The translations under genes and the position numbers were made by a program. Under the pieces are notes generated by a model. The model was not told where the DNA came from. It made no database searches and worked only from the letters and a program-made list of their open reading frames with translations. From the NCBI GenBank assembly GCA_003427395.1, contig BFEA01000250.1:515963-546247 (forward strand): a DNA stretch of 30,285 nucleotides, in the 5' to 3' direction. Source of the DNA: Chara braunii (Eukaryota > Streptophyta > Charophyceae > Charales > Characeae). Positions 1 through 11,375 of this stretch are shown here, piece after piece. Numbering within the stretch: the first letter of the stretch is position 1; each line of letters starts with the position of its first letter.

Positions 1-1217
1 GGAAAAACGTCGTGGTGCTTTCGAAGCAGGTCACAAACAACGAACTTTACGTCGGTTGTGAGCCGCACAAGTTTCTCAGTGTCTGTGTCAGCGCGAGACG
101 TATGTATGGACTCGTCGGTGGACGGTTGAGGAACATTGGAACCCAAACGAGTATCCGCAAGCTGAAGGGTAGAAGTGCAGATAAAAGCCGTGAAGATGGT
201 GGAAGAGTCAGGGAGATCGAGCTCCAAGAAGATGAGCTCAATGTTAAGGCAGAGTGGATCGCAGCGCAGAAGATCCATGACGTTCATCGAGTAAACGGGG
301 ACATCCTCCTGACGCAGAAAGTGAGCAAACAGACGCGAGGACATGAAGGTGATGTAGGGATGGGCCCCAGAGGGGGCGGGGGTCCTAGGGAGGAAGGTCA
401 GAAGAGTTGTCGTCCGTGGTGCTGAGGAAGGGGACGCAATAGGTATGACCGCACGGAGAACAAGTGTCTCGGCCGCCCATTCAGCCTCTGTGCTACAAAA
501 CTTGCTAGACCAGAGAGTGCTAAGGACAAAGTCATACCGAGTTTCCAACACATTGAAGAATGCAGAGGAGTGGTAGCGGCGAGATGCCTGGTATTATTCG
601 AAACTGGAGGGTAAGTGAGAAATGGAGGTCAGAGATCGTCTGATCGAAGAAGCATTGTGTCTTGTTATCTCCGATGGTAATGGAGATAGGAGAACGAGAC
701 CCAAACGTAGTCAGATAGGCTCCTTAGCCACGTGAGGGTGAAAGAAATATTTCGGTGAGCCGGAGTTTCTTAAAGCGTGGTACACCCTCAGGGATGTCCC
801 GAGGCGAATGAGAATGATAGGGAGGGTGCGATCAGGGTCTGAGAGCAGAGTGAGAAAACAACGCATGACGTTTATGTGTCTCATGAGTTGCTCCTCACGA
901 GCATGAAGAACGATAAAATCCAAGAGAGATGACACAACGTCATCACGAGTAGCCAACTGAATGCTATAGCGAGTTGTCCAAATGACGCGACGCGTTGAAG
1001 CACAACTTCCATCTATACAGCGTGCCAAGTCGAGCCCGCTAGGATAGCCCTCCCTCAAACTGCTCTGAGGGGTAATACAGGCAGCAACCTCTTTCGACTG
1101 GAGAATATTCTCACCATCAAAGATATGCCTCGTCTGACTAATTATGGTTGGTGGTAAGCAGTAATCCCCCACACTCATAGAGGTATATGCCACATCATCA
1201 TTTACAGCCCTTTCTGG
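1..1217 (-). pseudogene. Decayed coding sequence running off the left edge, unrecognised
   Basis: Three overlapping open stretches on the minus strand read as one protein-like sequence. The first (1217 to 714, ends TGA at 711-713) contains the segment LLDFIVLHAREEQLMRHINV. The second (about 722 to 536, other frame) contains ISITIGDNKTQCFFDQTISD. The third returns to the first frame at 593 and stays open for 197 codons to the window edge; it contains SAFFNVLETRYDFVLSTLW and PYITFMSSRLFAHFLRQEDV. Composition is that of a globular protein, and the frame changes near 720 and 590 look like single-base indels or a short unrecognised intron. It is preceded by TAG at 1218-1220, which could equally be an acceptor (cttag). 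I do not recognise a family. The plus-strand ORF at 12-425 is its antisense shadow. Confidence 0.5.
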
Positions 1218-1220
1218 TAG

Positions 1221-1837
1221 TGCATAAAAATGTCGCTAAGTACAACGCTCAGAATCAACGGCACCTTTCATTTAAAACGGAGGGGAAGCACCGACTAGTG
1301 GCATTTACATTTATAATCAGTAAGTAAATAATTCTCTGGGCCGTTGTCACATAATACGTCATCTCAAGATTAATACAAAGATTTTCTTATCGGTGTCTCT
1401 CAGCGTGAACCCTCCGCCAAAATTGTACTAGTGGCACAACTTACTCGAATGATGAACGGTGTATTAGTCGGTGGTAGCTTCTCCCTGTGAGCTTTCTCAA
1501 GGGGAACTAGCAGTGACAACTGTCACCTATTCTGATATTAACGAAAAACTCGTTCTTCATATCAGTCAGGTGATGCACTAGCTCTCGTTACCCTAGTCAA
1601 TACTTTGACAGAGAGTGGCTAACATTTACCCCTAAATGAGTCCTTGACTAGTGGGAATTCAACCGAACGTCTAGCTCAAAATAAAAACCGTGCATGACTA
1701 GTATCAACCTTCAATTAAACATTATGCAGAACACCGCTGATTTGAGCAGACTTCGAGATTTTATCGGATTCATTGCTGGCCGTGAGCCCCGCTTGAGTAG
1801 TATTCGTCTAACAACCAATGTCAGGGCCTTATTCGCA
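1221..1837. other. Non-coding stretch
   Basis: No convincing ORF on either strand. The word CTAGTGG/CTAGTAT recurs near 1296, 1427, 1648 and 1694, without a regular period. Nothing else seen. Confidence 0.5.
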
Positions 1838-1841
1838 TAAG

Positions 1842-2189
1842 AACTGCCATTTCGTCAAAATGGACATCTTTTTTTTTTTGAACAAAATTGAAACCGAGTT
1901 TTTTGGTCGAAAACTCGTCAAGATTTGTTGTTCTCGAGGGTCCAGCGTTTGTAAAATGCTGGACCCCCTGGCTGTACATGGACCTAGCTTGAGACCAGGC
2001 ACCTCCAGGCAGTCCTGCCTGGAGGTGCCTGGTCTCAAGCTAGGTCCATGTACAACCAGGGGGTCCAACGTTTGTTTTACAAATGCTGGACCCTCAATAA
2101 CAACAAATTTTGACGAGTTTTCAGCCAAAAAACTCGATTTCAATTTCGTTCAAAAAATAAAAAATGTCCATTTTGACAAAATGGTCGTT
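1842..2189. mobile_element. Foldback / MITE-like element, 348 bp
   Basis: The two halves are inverted copies of each other over their whole length. The core is a perfect 40-bp inverted repeat (1973-2012 against 2015-2054) with a two-base loop at 2013-2014. Beyond it the arms continue with few mismatches and small indels to the ends, where AACTGCCATTT (left) matches the reverse complement of the right end, AACGACCATTT. TAAG lies directly outside both ends (1838-1841 and 2190-2193), a plausible 4-bp target-site duplication. A second, nested inverted repeat (GGGTCCAGC ... GCTGGACCC) sits in the left arm at about 1938-1966. The element has no coding capacity; ORFs found in it are symmetric artefacts of the palindrome. 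It is probably a non-autonomous DNA-transposon derivative; its parent family cannot be told. Confidence 0.88.
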
Positions 2190-2193
2190 TAAG

Positions 2194-3713
2194 GTGAATA
2201 CCAACAGTCAAGGCAAGTGAGGCTATTCATGCGAAAACAAAACGAACTCAGAGAGTTTGAAAGAAGGGGGCTTTCCCCAACGAGATGCGTGGCACTCTGA
2301 GTGATATTCGTGCTTGAGGGAACCCTCTCGCACTTCTTCAGTCCCCATCCAACAGATACTTTATCACCAAATAAGCTATTCTTCGCAACAATACTTGTTT
2401 TTTGCCCATCAATCACATCAAGGAGAGGTAGGGTACTCTGGAAGCCACGTTCAGGCCGTCTCTCTTTTGGAGGGCGGCTCACTCGTCTCCCGTCGACTCA
2501 CCTGCCTCCTCCTTGGAGTGGGTGACAGGGTTGGACTAAACCAGACCGATCAATGATCAAACTCACTTTCAAGACCTGGTATAGTTGGGGTATTCGGATA
2601 AGGACATAGTCTCAGGCGTTGTCAGAAGTGGTTGTCATGCAATTGAGGCTGGACGTCTCACCATGCCGTCGACTAATTAGAACTTCGATTGCCAACCCTG
2701 ACGAATTCAATCCATCGTCTTGATCCCACTTCTGACCTCAGTTAACCCCAGTATGTGAACTTTCGCAAGGGAAGTCCCTCGACAACAAAGAAAAACAACA
2801 TTGCCAATCAAGTTGCGTCAAATGACGATACTTAGGGGAAGGATAGCAGGTGTATAAATCAGAAGCTCAGGCCAGGAGTGAAAAAGACCCGATCAGGGAT
2901 CCGTATCAGGGGTAAGCGCAGTATTATCTAGTAGGTGGAAAACGACCTTTCGACTCAAATCAAGAACTTCAATACTTGACATGTCCGATTGTTGTCCAAT
3001 GGATTAACTAATGTCATCGTCATTGACAGTACAAACCTCAGAAAGCGAACAACCTACCAATACCTTCTATCATCTGTGCCAAAGAAAATCATGACTAATT
3101 ACCAGGCAATAAGCAGAGACATAGAGCAGAGCTATGGTACGCACTCAACTAGTCTCATCAGGGTACTTGTGCCCATTACCAGCACTCCCCATTACATCAG
3201 ACCCCAGTGCACTCTCATTACCCTCGTCTCTCCCTCCGTCATTTACTGTAGAGGCTAAGTTTACAAGGGTTGCAACTAAATGCCTGGAGGCGTGAAAACG
3301 CTCACATCAGACCCCAGGCTGGTCCCCTACGACGACAAACGTAACAAGAAAGCAAAACGACTTAATGTGGAAGTTACGTAGAAGATGATGTGGGTCTTTA
3401 GAGTTCTCTTCGAGAGGGCGGTCAATCGTGTGTCTAATCGACTAACTCTCTGTCGGGGTTTTCTTTCTTTTACTTGGGCACCCTTCTCCCATCAACTCCT
3501 TTGCATCAGAACATAGCTAACCTTTCGCAAGGACGAAGAGAGGCACGGACTGTGCGTTGTCTTGTTGACTTCAACATATAAACTCGTTTAGGCATCCCGC
3601 AAAAGAGTTTAGATCCCATAGTTACCGTATGTTGCCAGCGCCCGACTTGTCTCTGCCACTCAATCCCCGGTCCGTATCCATTTCAACATCAATTATCTTG
3701 AAGAGATTCCCCG
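2194..3713. other. Non-coding stretch, no gene seen
   Basis: Short ORFs only, none with protein-like composition or a recognisable motif. No repeat structure noticed. Confidence 0.45.
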
Positions 3714-3974
3714 TCAGCGTGGACTGCGTCTTTGGTACTCTGCATGTACGCCCATGTCGTGAGACTCATACAGCATCACCCTTTCTCTCCGTGTGATTCT
3801 GCTCGTAACCAACGCCCTCGCCAATCTCATGGTTCGTTGATATCTTACTGGTTCTACGCCCCGACCGATCGCGTTGTGGCTATGACACATGTCTTGCTGA
3901 TACTGTCTCTCTCTGTGTAATGGTCGGCGGGAAGACCCGGCTAATCCCCCACAAGATTGCAAAGTTTTTGCTGA

Positions 3975-4058
3975 GAACACCCCCCAACCCCAACCCCCCC
4001 CCCCCTATGCCCGCCCTCTCTCTCTCTCTCTCTCTCTCCCCCCCCCCCCCCCCCCCCC
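3975..4058. repeat. Compound microsatellite (C-runs and (CT)n)
   Basis: A C-rich run, a (TC)n tract of about 10 units and then a C run of more than 20 bases follow each other. Overlapping minus-strand ORFs of poly-Gly and Arg/Glu repeats are artefacts of this tract. Confidence 0.95.
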
Positions 4059-4343
4059 TTTCCGCAATGAGATGACGTAAACCAATAATAATGAAAGGGC
4101 TCAGTTCTTCCTCTCTTGTGTCTGACTTTCGTGTCCCTCCTCTCACTTCCCTTTCTCATGGTCGTTGCTCGTGTCTTTTTCCCTGTAACTACCTGGTCAT
4201 CTGTGTCTCTCCCCCCACACGTACCTCGTAGCCATGCGTCTCTCGTTCACTGTCCCGGAGCCTCAAGTCCTTTACTGTCGCACGCTTGCCTCCGGGCCCT
4301 CTCTCTCGCGTGAATCTCCCACAAACCCTGCCTGCGCGAGGAT

Positions 4344-4870
4344 TTACTGCCTGTTTACCTGTCGTCGCGAGTCGGCCTCAGGACCCCTCTCCACTGGCTC
4401 TATAGGCAGGTGATCTCGTCTCCACTGCTCTAGATCATGGTAGGATTGTATCTTCGCTTCGCTCATCTCGCTCTCCCCACCAGAGTCCCTATCCAGATGA
4501 GCCTGTTCTCTATCTACTGTACCAGTAGAGGTATCGACCTTGTGATATGCGACTATTACCCGCATCTCCGCTATCATGCCGTTCCTCCTGCAACGTTTCT
4601 TCGCGCGGTCCTTGGCCTCATTGACTGTCGCCTGCAGCTTCGGATTAACCCTCATCTCCTCTTCCTTAGCCCCTTCCATGTTGATCTTCAACTTGACCTC
4701 TGCTCCCCCGTCGTAGTCGAGAATCGTAGTGATCCAGGGCCCCTCCCTGGACATTGGCCTCCAACGCGTCAGGAGGTTCCAACAGTCCGGCCTGTAGTTG
4801 TCCAGAGTCATTTGACGCCCTCTCTACGATAACCAAAGCCTCTACTAACTCTCCGCTCCTCTACTCACAC
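4344..4870 (-). pseudogene. Possible coding remnant, charged protein, unrecognised
   Basis: One frame (4811 to 4344) reads as a charged, helix-prone protein, with segments such as EEEMRVNPKLQATVNEAKDR and SYHDLEQWRRDHLPIEPVER. A neighbouring frame just upstream (about 4860 to 4690) carries the protein-like segment ELVEALVIVERASNDSGQLQ, so a frameshift may separate two parts of one coding sequence. Length and charge are compatible with a retroelement Gag fragment, but there is no CCHC knuckle, protease or polymerase nearby to support that. Treat it as an uncertain fossil. Confidence 0.25.
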
Positions 4871-4984
4871 AGCCTGCACCAGAAACTCGCTAACTGGACC
4901 CAGACTGTCCAGGCCCAGAAGCGGCATAGCTATTTCAGCCCACTGAGCAGCGAGTCACTGACCGGCAACCCGGAGACCCAATGA

Positions 4985-5908
4985 ATTTCTTTTATAGCGC
5001 CCAAGGGCGCCGACCTCCCTGTGTACAGAACGGGGTCTCAAATACTACATTTTAATAATTTGTAACTAAAAAATTAATTAAATTCGATAAGATTAAAAAA
5101 ATAAATAATAAATCAAAAGGGTCGAGAAACTTCATGGCGCCCATACCGCCATCTGCAGTCAGTCACATATCCCCTCGTCATCGGCATGAGTCGACAATAG
5201 ACCCGACGCGGTGCTCCCATAACGGGATACCAATCGAAGCTCTCCTGCCCTCAAAACTGATTGCTGACCTTACCCTTGATGGGTACCCCATTGCGATGGT
5301 AAGGAGGGGGCTTATAACGTCCTATGGGAGGTGATAAGCTTTCCTACCAACGAGGCCCCGGGTACTCCCATTTTAGGAGCCCTTATCACAATACTCAGCA
5401 GATGATACCTAAGGTAAGAGAAGCGTGGAAGGTCAAGCCAACCTCAACCGTTTATTCGCAATTACGATTCGAAAAATGAACCGTTCATTCCCCCACAGGG
5501 AGGCTGAAGGAAAACAGTATGAAGAGACAATGACAAAATAAAAGGGAAACACAAAAAAAGAAAAGAAAACGTAGCGCCTCAGCCTCTTCAGAGCTCTCTG
5601 ATTTAAGAGAAAACCACGATCTGCAGCATCGCTATCTCTTCCCTCTTTTTTTCTTAGTTTTTTCTTCTTTTTTTCCTTTCGTGACCGCGGCCACCACACC
5701 TACCCTGCAACCCAACTACAGGGGTTTGACACGCAGCTCGAAGTGGCTGCCCCAAATTTTCACTATCACGCCCCAAAGCGAGCCAAACAATCTTAGCCAC
5801 AGGCTACCCACGCTCTGCTGTACAACAGGGCACCGAGCCTGCGTGGGGTTATCTGGCAAGAAACTGGTAAGTAATCGGAGGGCCGGGACACCGTGCCCTC
5901 CGACAACG
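4985..5908. other. Non-coding stretch with AT-rich island
   Basis: 5040-5120 is strongly AT-rich (runs of TAA/AAT). The rest has only short ORFs and a purine/pyrimidine-skewed segment around 5525-5680. No gene seen. Confidence 0.4.
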
Positions 5909-6405
5909 GCGGTAGTGTGATGAGTGGTCAATCAATGTTTGGAGAGACGTCTGAGGGTTATGCTTGATGTTAATCAGTTGTCTTTTCACTGTATAACTCT
6001 ATTGTGTCCAGGTGTGAGGGTATGCATGTGCCAAGTTATGTTAAATGTGAGGAAGGAGGGGCTCCGTCCCCTCCCCCTCTGGCCCCCCCCCGACCTCCCC
6101 CCGCCCCCATGATGTGGGAATGTATATGGAACAAAATGATGAAAGTTTGACGGTGGTAGTGTGAGGAGGAGTCGTTCAATGTTTGGAGGGAGGTTCGAGA
6201 GTCATGCTTTATTTCATCACTTGTAATTCAGCTGCATAATTTTCAGTTGTATTCAAATGCAACGGTATATATGCGTCAAGTCATGTTAAGTGCGTAATAT
6301 GGGAATGTATATGGAAGTTAATAATGGAACAAAATTGTGTGTTTTTTTTTGGGCATATTTATGATGTGCTTGGACATATGAAATAATCAAGTTTGGACGG
6401 TGGTA
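5909..6405 (+). repeat. Diverged tandem duplication, unit ~245 bp
   Basis: The start word (GGCGGTAGTGTGATGA / GACGGTGGTAGTGTGAGGA / GACGGTGGTA) recurs at about 5909, 6152 and 6399. Between these, matching words keep their order: ATGTTTGGAGAGA near 5937 and ATGTTTGGAGGGA near 6179, GTCATGTTAA-like words near 6035 and 6283, and TGGGAATGTATATGGAA near 6116 and 6301. Two old copies, with substitutions and indels. There is no coding potential. Confidence 0.7.
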
Positions 6406-6434
6406 CAAAAACGAGGTCCTATTTGTTGTTCACA

Positions 6435-6549
6435 AAGAGGTTTTAATCGATATAAGTTTATCGCAATGATGTAGTCCGAAAGTCGAGTGGTAGTTCGAAC
6501 GTACAAGCGGTTGGGAACATTGATGTCTTACGAGCGGGTTTCTTGGAAC
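6435..6549 (+). repeat. Dispersed direct repeat, copy 1
   Basis: Pairs with 7164-7275. It shares AGAGGTTTT, a central TGTAGTCC / TGTGGTCC word, and the end CGGTTGGGAACATTGATGTC against TGGTTGGGACCATTGACGTC followed by TTCTTGGAAC/TTCTTGGAAA. Confidence 0.6.
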
Positions 6550-6724
6550 TAGGGCATACAAAAAAACAAATGAAATGTGACCACTCACACACGCACCCAA
6601 AAGAATGTGCGAGGTTGCAGAAATGCGCATCATTATTATTTCGATCTAAAAAATTGGGTCCTCAAGTTAAACACTCGTATCTCCTCATCAACTCGCTTCT
6701 CTCCACAAACATTGCGGCAATGGA

Positions 6725-7021
6725 TTGACACTTGTCATGATGAAACGACAATCGCAAGTTGAAGAAGAACAAGGAAGAAGAGGCGATATGAGTAATGAAG
6801 AGAAGAGGAACGATATCTCATCTGCACTTAATGCAATACAGGAGATAAAGCACACCATTGGACAATACATGAACGAAGGAAGAAGAGGTACGGCGAGTGG
6901 TTGGAACCGAGCAGAAGGAGAAAGAGGGCGACGTGGTGTAGCGCTACCCGCAATTACGAAGATCAAACTTTTTTTTATTTGGAAAAAATCCAACCTCGGT
7001 ATACTAGTGGGGTTGATATGA
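6725..7021 (+). CDS. Short ORF, hydrophilic, doubtful
   Basis: A 98-codon ORF rich in Glu, Arg and Gln, with the segment DISSALNAIQEIKHTIGQYM that could form an amphipathic helix. No family recognised. It lies between two copies of a dispersed repeat and its last 20 codons cross a T-rich run, so it may be part of a decayed transposon or a chance ORF. Confidence 0.15.
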   Translation: MTLVMMKRQSQVEEEQGRRGDMSNEEKRNDISSALNAIQEIKHTIGQYMNEGRRGTASGWNRAEGERGRRGVALPAITKIKLFFIWKKSNLGILVGLI

Positions 7022-7163
7022 GCAAACCACCCTGGTACGCCCTGTTGGGACACTATATGTTGTGGCAATGCTAGAGGGAAGAGGATGAAGGCATTTGTTG
7101 CGGGGGAAGCAATGTGCGTCATAGATATTGGGTAGTGGCAAGGGGCTTAGTTTATGTTTGGAG

Positions 7164-7275
7164 AGAGGTTTTTGCCGATGTAACCTTTCCATGTTGTGGT
7201 CCAAAAAATGAGCCATATCTAGAACATACTAGTGGTTGGGACCATTGACGTCCAACAAGCAGATCTTCTTGGAAA
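7164..7275 (+). repeat. Dispersed direct repeat, copy 2
   Basis: Second copy of the 6435-6549 repeat, about 730 bp downstream. It begins with ATGTTTGGAGAGAGG, the word also seen in the 245-bp tandem units at 5937 and 6179, so all four belong to one old repeat family. Confidence 0.6.
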
Positions 7276-7379
7276 CAGGAATGAGATGCGTCCTAGTATG
7301 GGCACATACGAGATGTGCTTAGCAGCTTATGAAATCCTAATATTTCCTATAATCCATCCATATGACTCTTCGTCCTGGT

Positions 7380-7960
7380 TACGCCCTTGTCTTTCACTTT
7401 TGTTTTTCCTCTCCTCCCCCCCCCCCCCCCCCCCCTTTTTTCCCAACCACTATTCATTGACCTTACTTCCCTTCTTTTCCATTGCTATTCTCCTTCGTCT
7501 TTCTTCCATCTTTTTTATTTTTTTCTTAATCACCTTATCTGTTTTTTATTGGGGTTATTATACTGGGATTTGAAACTCATGCATCTTCATTTTTATATTT
7601 TATTAATTACCGAAATACATACCTTTGTTTGCTTTTTTTTTTTTCTCTTGCTTTTAGAGCCAGATAGGGGAAAACTTCCCTTCTGCTGCTCTTGATCACC
7701 TCTTGTTGCTTGTCTTTCTTCTTTTCCTCTCTTGCTCCTCTTCCCTTTTTTTCTCGCTTTCTTCGTTACTTGATAGTGAGAAAACCTTTTCCTTGCCCTT
7801 GCCTTCTCCTTTTCTTCTCATGCCCCTCTTACTTCCTTTCTTCATCACCAGATAGAACTTGGTCACCTTTTGTTGTGTGTCTCCTTTTCCGCTCTTTCTT
7901 CTTTTTCTCTGTTGTGGAGCACATCGACTCTCGCCTTTCTTGGCAAAAGCGGAGAGCCCT
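7380..7960. repeat. Pyrimidine-rich tract with diverged minisatellite words
   Basis: The plus strand is almost all C and T, including a C run at about 7418-7434. The word CAGATAGGGGAAAAC (7661), TGATAGTGAGAAAACC (near 7769) and CAGATAGAACTTGGTCACC (7849) recur after TTCATNACC-type leads, each followed by CTTTTG/CTTGTTG-like T-rich sequence. The same words appear at 10212 and 10286. ORFs here are low-complexity artefacts. Confidence 0.6.
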
Positions 7961-8104
7961 CCCGACCACATTATGCACTGAGTTTTTCAGAAAGAGAGAC
8001 GACTTTGAGACAACTCGAAAATGGTCTCGCATGTCACTTAGACGGACGAGGTTACGTTGTAGGTGCTGATCTAGCCGAGTGCGCTAGTGACAAGACAAAT
8101 TGTT

Positions 8105-10030
8105 CGTGAGGCACACAACTTACCTTCCCTAAGGGGTTATCACCGCCTTTAGGGGCGTATTTTTACTGAGCTACTCACCCACATACATAAGTTTTTATAT
8201 GCAATCGTAGACGTAGATCGGTCGAGGTTGTTTTCTCACTCGTTGCAGTACAGGTATGATTGGTTAAAACGTCGTATGAACGTGGATGTCCTTCGTTCCT
8301 TAGGACACTATTTCCTAAGTAGGAAAACATATCGGTCGGTTAGAATGGTATCAACCAAGGGTGAAACCTACAAGCATTCTTTGTACCTTAGGCACATGAC
8401 TTAGAAAGGAGTTACCACAATAGTTAAACTCAACTACATTGATGTAGATCAACCATAGTCGATAGAAAAACATATATACGCAAAAAAAAATAGTTTTATG
8501 ACTATTTACTCCCGTGTCCTCAACATAAACTTTGAATATAAGAGTATTAAGAGGACATGACGTCAATATTAAAATCAATATATTTCATATCCAATCATAT
8601 AAAACCGGCTCAGGGAGCGTTGGGAAGAACGCCAAGCTGATATGAAAACCGATTGTGATTGGTTTTAACCTGATAAGATGATCTGCCAAAGTTAATTTTC
8701 TCACTCCCTATTTGATCGAAAAGACTTAAGTTTTGCTCCATCCATGACGACGACGAGTCATTTGGCATGTCAGACAGACGAGTTGAATAGTGGGAAACAT
8801 CTTAAAAACTTAACACTTTACATACGAGTAGGTCCGTCGACGTGTCAAATTTTCGCTTATCTATTGTGGTTATAGTAATTGAAACATATACATATGACTC
8901 ATACGTCAGGTTTTTGAATCGCGCTCTAGTAAGTTTTATATTCGCAAGATGTGGGTTCACTAATCACCAATATATAGTGATTAGACTCAAAGATGTATTT
9001 TATCTTCACTCCTAACAATAAGGTTGTCACCACAACCGGGCCTCTCGCCAAGCTACGTCGGGACCTTATCAAGCTACAAGAAAACAATTCATCGTAGTCG
9101 AAGGGGCCTAACTGTTATTATCAACCTTTGAGGTTATTTTATCAGGTGTGCATTTTACCCCTCAGTGCTTGAGCATGACAATGCCATCATCGGGGTAAGT
9201 TGGATACTTTCCACCTTGTTGACGATACATAAGAGTTTTTTTTTTTTTTTACCCCTCAAAGTTGAAGCGTGGTGGCCCAATCATTGTGGCAAGCCAAACA
9301 CCATCGATCTGGCGGCTTCATATTAGTGAAGTCTGTAGTTACATCCACCCACTGTATTAGTGGCAACCTGCATACGCCTGAGTCTCCAACTAGTCAAGGC
9401 GTGCAAACAAATCACCATAAAAAATCAGAGTCGCGAGAAAGGTCCCTTGCATAGGGGCTATGCCGATTTCAGCACGACTAATCTCGATCTTGCGATCTTT
9501 CGATTGAGTGGTCGAAATTTACCATGCCCTTATATAATTTCAGCCCTTCCGGTCGCTCCACTCCAAAAGGAGTTAGCCCACATAGGACAGGCCAAATTCG
9601 ATCCCTGCATTTGCAACATGCGAGTTACGATTTGATGTGTTACCTACTAGGCTAACTCCTACCTAGGAAGTAGGTAATGCTTCTATATCAAGAGTTGTGT
9701 TTCCTTGTGGATCGCTCATCTGTGGTTTAGTAGGCTTCGCCTCCTCCATTCACTTAACGAGTACTCAACCTAGTAGTACATGAGAACGCTTAGGTTTCGT
9801 GTCGCAAACATGACTTTAAACCCCTACAAACCCACTTTTTATAAACTAATAGGGATGGGCATAAACTTTACTTAAACTATAAACAAAATAATAAAAAAAA
9901 TAAATTGGGTGGCTCATTCCTTCTATGGCGAGGCCCCGTACCTCGCGCGACTGTCCTTTCTAGGCATTTTGACCCTACATCACACGAGTGTCTCCCATTT
10001 TAAGTAGGATAGGTTTAGATTTACTATTTC
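8105..10030. other. AT-rich non-coding stretch, no gene seen
   Basis: Only short ORFs without protein-like composition. One inverted repeat pair (AGGAGTTAGCC near 9568, GGCTAACTCCT near 9650) and a 9-bp stem (TTACCTACT ... AGTAGGTAA, about 9639-9677) are noted separately. Confidence 0.4.
9567..9678. repeat. Small nested inverted repeats
   Basis: AGGAGTTAGCC near 9568 is the inverse of GGCTAACTCCT near 9650, about 75 bp apart. The second arm lies inside the loop of a 9-bp stem, TTACCTACT and AGTAGGTAA. This could be the end of a small foldback element. Confidence 0.4.
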
Positions 10031-10159
10031 AATAGTCACGTGTTTCTGCAGCCTTGCCAAAAGCGGAATACAATCGGTGACACCGCCAGTCATCATGCAT
10101 CACTCTCAAATGTTGGCAATCATTCAGATTTTATATTTAAGAAACGTTTTGGCCTCTTG

Positions 10160-10440
10160 ATCACATGTTTGGTCTCATTGTCTTCTTCCTTTCCCTTCCT
10201 TTCTTCATTATCAGATGGGAGAAAACCCCTTTTGCTCTTTTGATTTCTCATTTTTCTCATTTGCTTCTCTTCCTCTATTCATTGCCAGATGGGAAGTAAA
10301 TGTCAATTGTCTTCCTTGTCTTCCCATTATTTTCTTACTTGTTTTTTTTTTTTTTTTTTTTAACCAACAAAAAATTATATCTGCTTATGAAAAACAAGAA
10401 GGTCCTTTCTTCATTTTCAGGTCGAAAAAATAAATAAATT
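10160..10440. repeat. Second locus of the pyrimidine-rich minisatellite words
   Basis: CAGATGGGAGAAAACCCC (10212) and CAGATGGGAAG (10286) follow TTCATTATC and TTCATTGC leads, matching the words at 7661 and 7849. A T run of about 20 bases follows at 10341. This suggests duplication or dispersal of one repeat family across 2.5 kb. Confidence 0.5.
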
Positions 10441-11375
10441 CAGCCAGCTTGCATCTACATACTGAAAAGAACAAGGCAGGGGTTGATTTTGTGGGGTCCC
10501 CCTGTTGATTGCGCGCCAAGTTCTCAAGGACATTTCAACACAACCTCCCCCACATTCCCAAAAAAAAAAAAAAAAAGATAAGGGAAGAAAAATATTTCAA
10601 CTAGTTCTTTTTAGATTGCATTATCAACGGACAACGTTTACGAGGTTCAACTAATGTGTTGGATTTCCGCTTCCTACTACGTGTGTTTTTTCTATTAGAT
10701 CGTTTTTTCTTTTTACTATATCGTATTTTGTCTCCACCTTCACCATGCGTTTCTGCTTTTTTCCCTATTGTGTCTTAAAATAAATGATGTACCTCCACCT
10801 TTCAATTTATTACTCAACTTCTCTTTATGTCTGATGACATTCTTTCATTGCCACTTTCCTAAATGTATCTGACTACAATTATAACGAAAACCTAAATGAA
10901 TCCGACCGTAATCACATCCAAAACTTAGTAGAAAACAATTCTTATCTGAGGGTGCTTTGATTTGATTTTTTTTTTTTCTTTTCTTTGCTCTTTTTGTCGG
11001 TAAAACTTTAGTTCTTACTCTTAATTCCTTTTCCCCTCCAAAGGCGAAGTCCCACTTACTCGAATTTTCAATCACTCCATCTTTTTTTTTTTTTTTTTTT
11101 TTAATCATCCCACTTCATTTTAGATCAAGATGAGTTCATTGCTCTCTAACTTTGAAACCCATTCGCTTCGTCCTTTTTTTTCTCTCCTTCCTGCATTTGC
11201 CGCCATAATTGTTATTCTTATTTGCCCTTATTTCCTGCTCATTCCCACGTTCACTCCCCCCCTTCTTCTTGTCGATGTACAATGTTGTTCGACTAGGTAA
11301 CACATTGTAGCCGTTTTGGGCTCCTTGTCTTTTTATTTTTATTTTTAATACTTATATCCTACGTAGCACCGTGCT
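10440..11375. other. Non-coding stretch with homopolymers
   Basis: A-run near 10560-10576, T-runs near 10966 and 11083-11102. No gene-like ORF on either strand. Confidence 0.45.

Noticed and set aside
3880-4159. Gly- and Arg/Glu-rich minus-strand ORFs
   Set aside because: Direct translation of C-run and (CT)n microsatellites.
8346-8353. TGGTATCA, resembling a plant retrotransposon primer-binding site
   Set aside because: Only eight bases match the initiator-tRNA site and no long terminal repeat, polypurine tract or pol sequence was found around it.
9570-9605. A-box/B-box-like words (TAGCCCACATAGG, TTCGATCCC)
   Set aside because: The spacing is too short for a tRNA or tRNA-derived SINE and no cloverleaf can be drawn.
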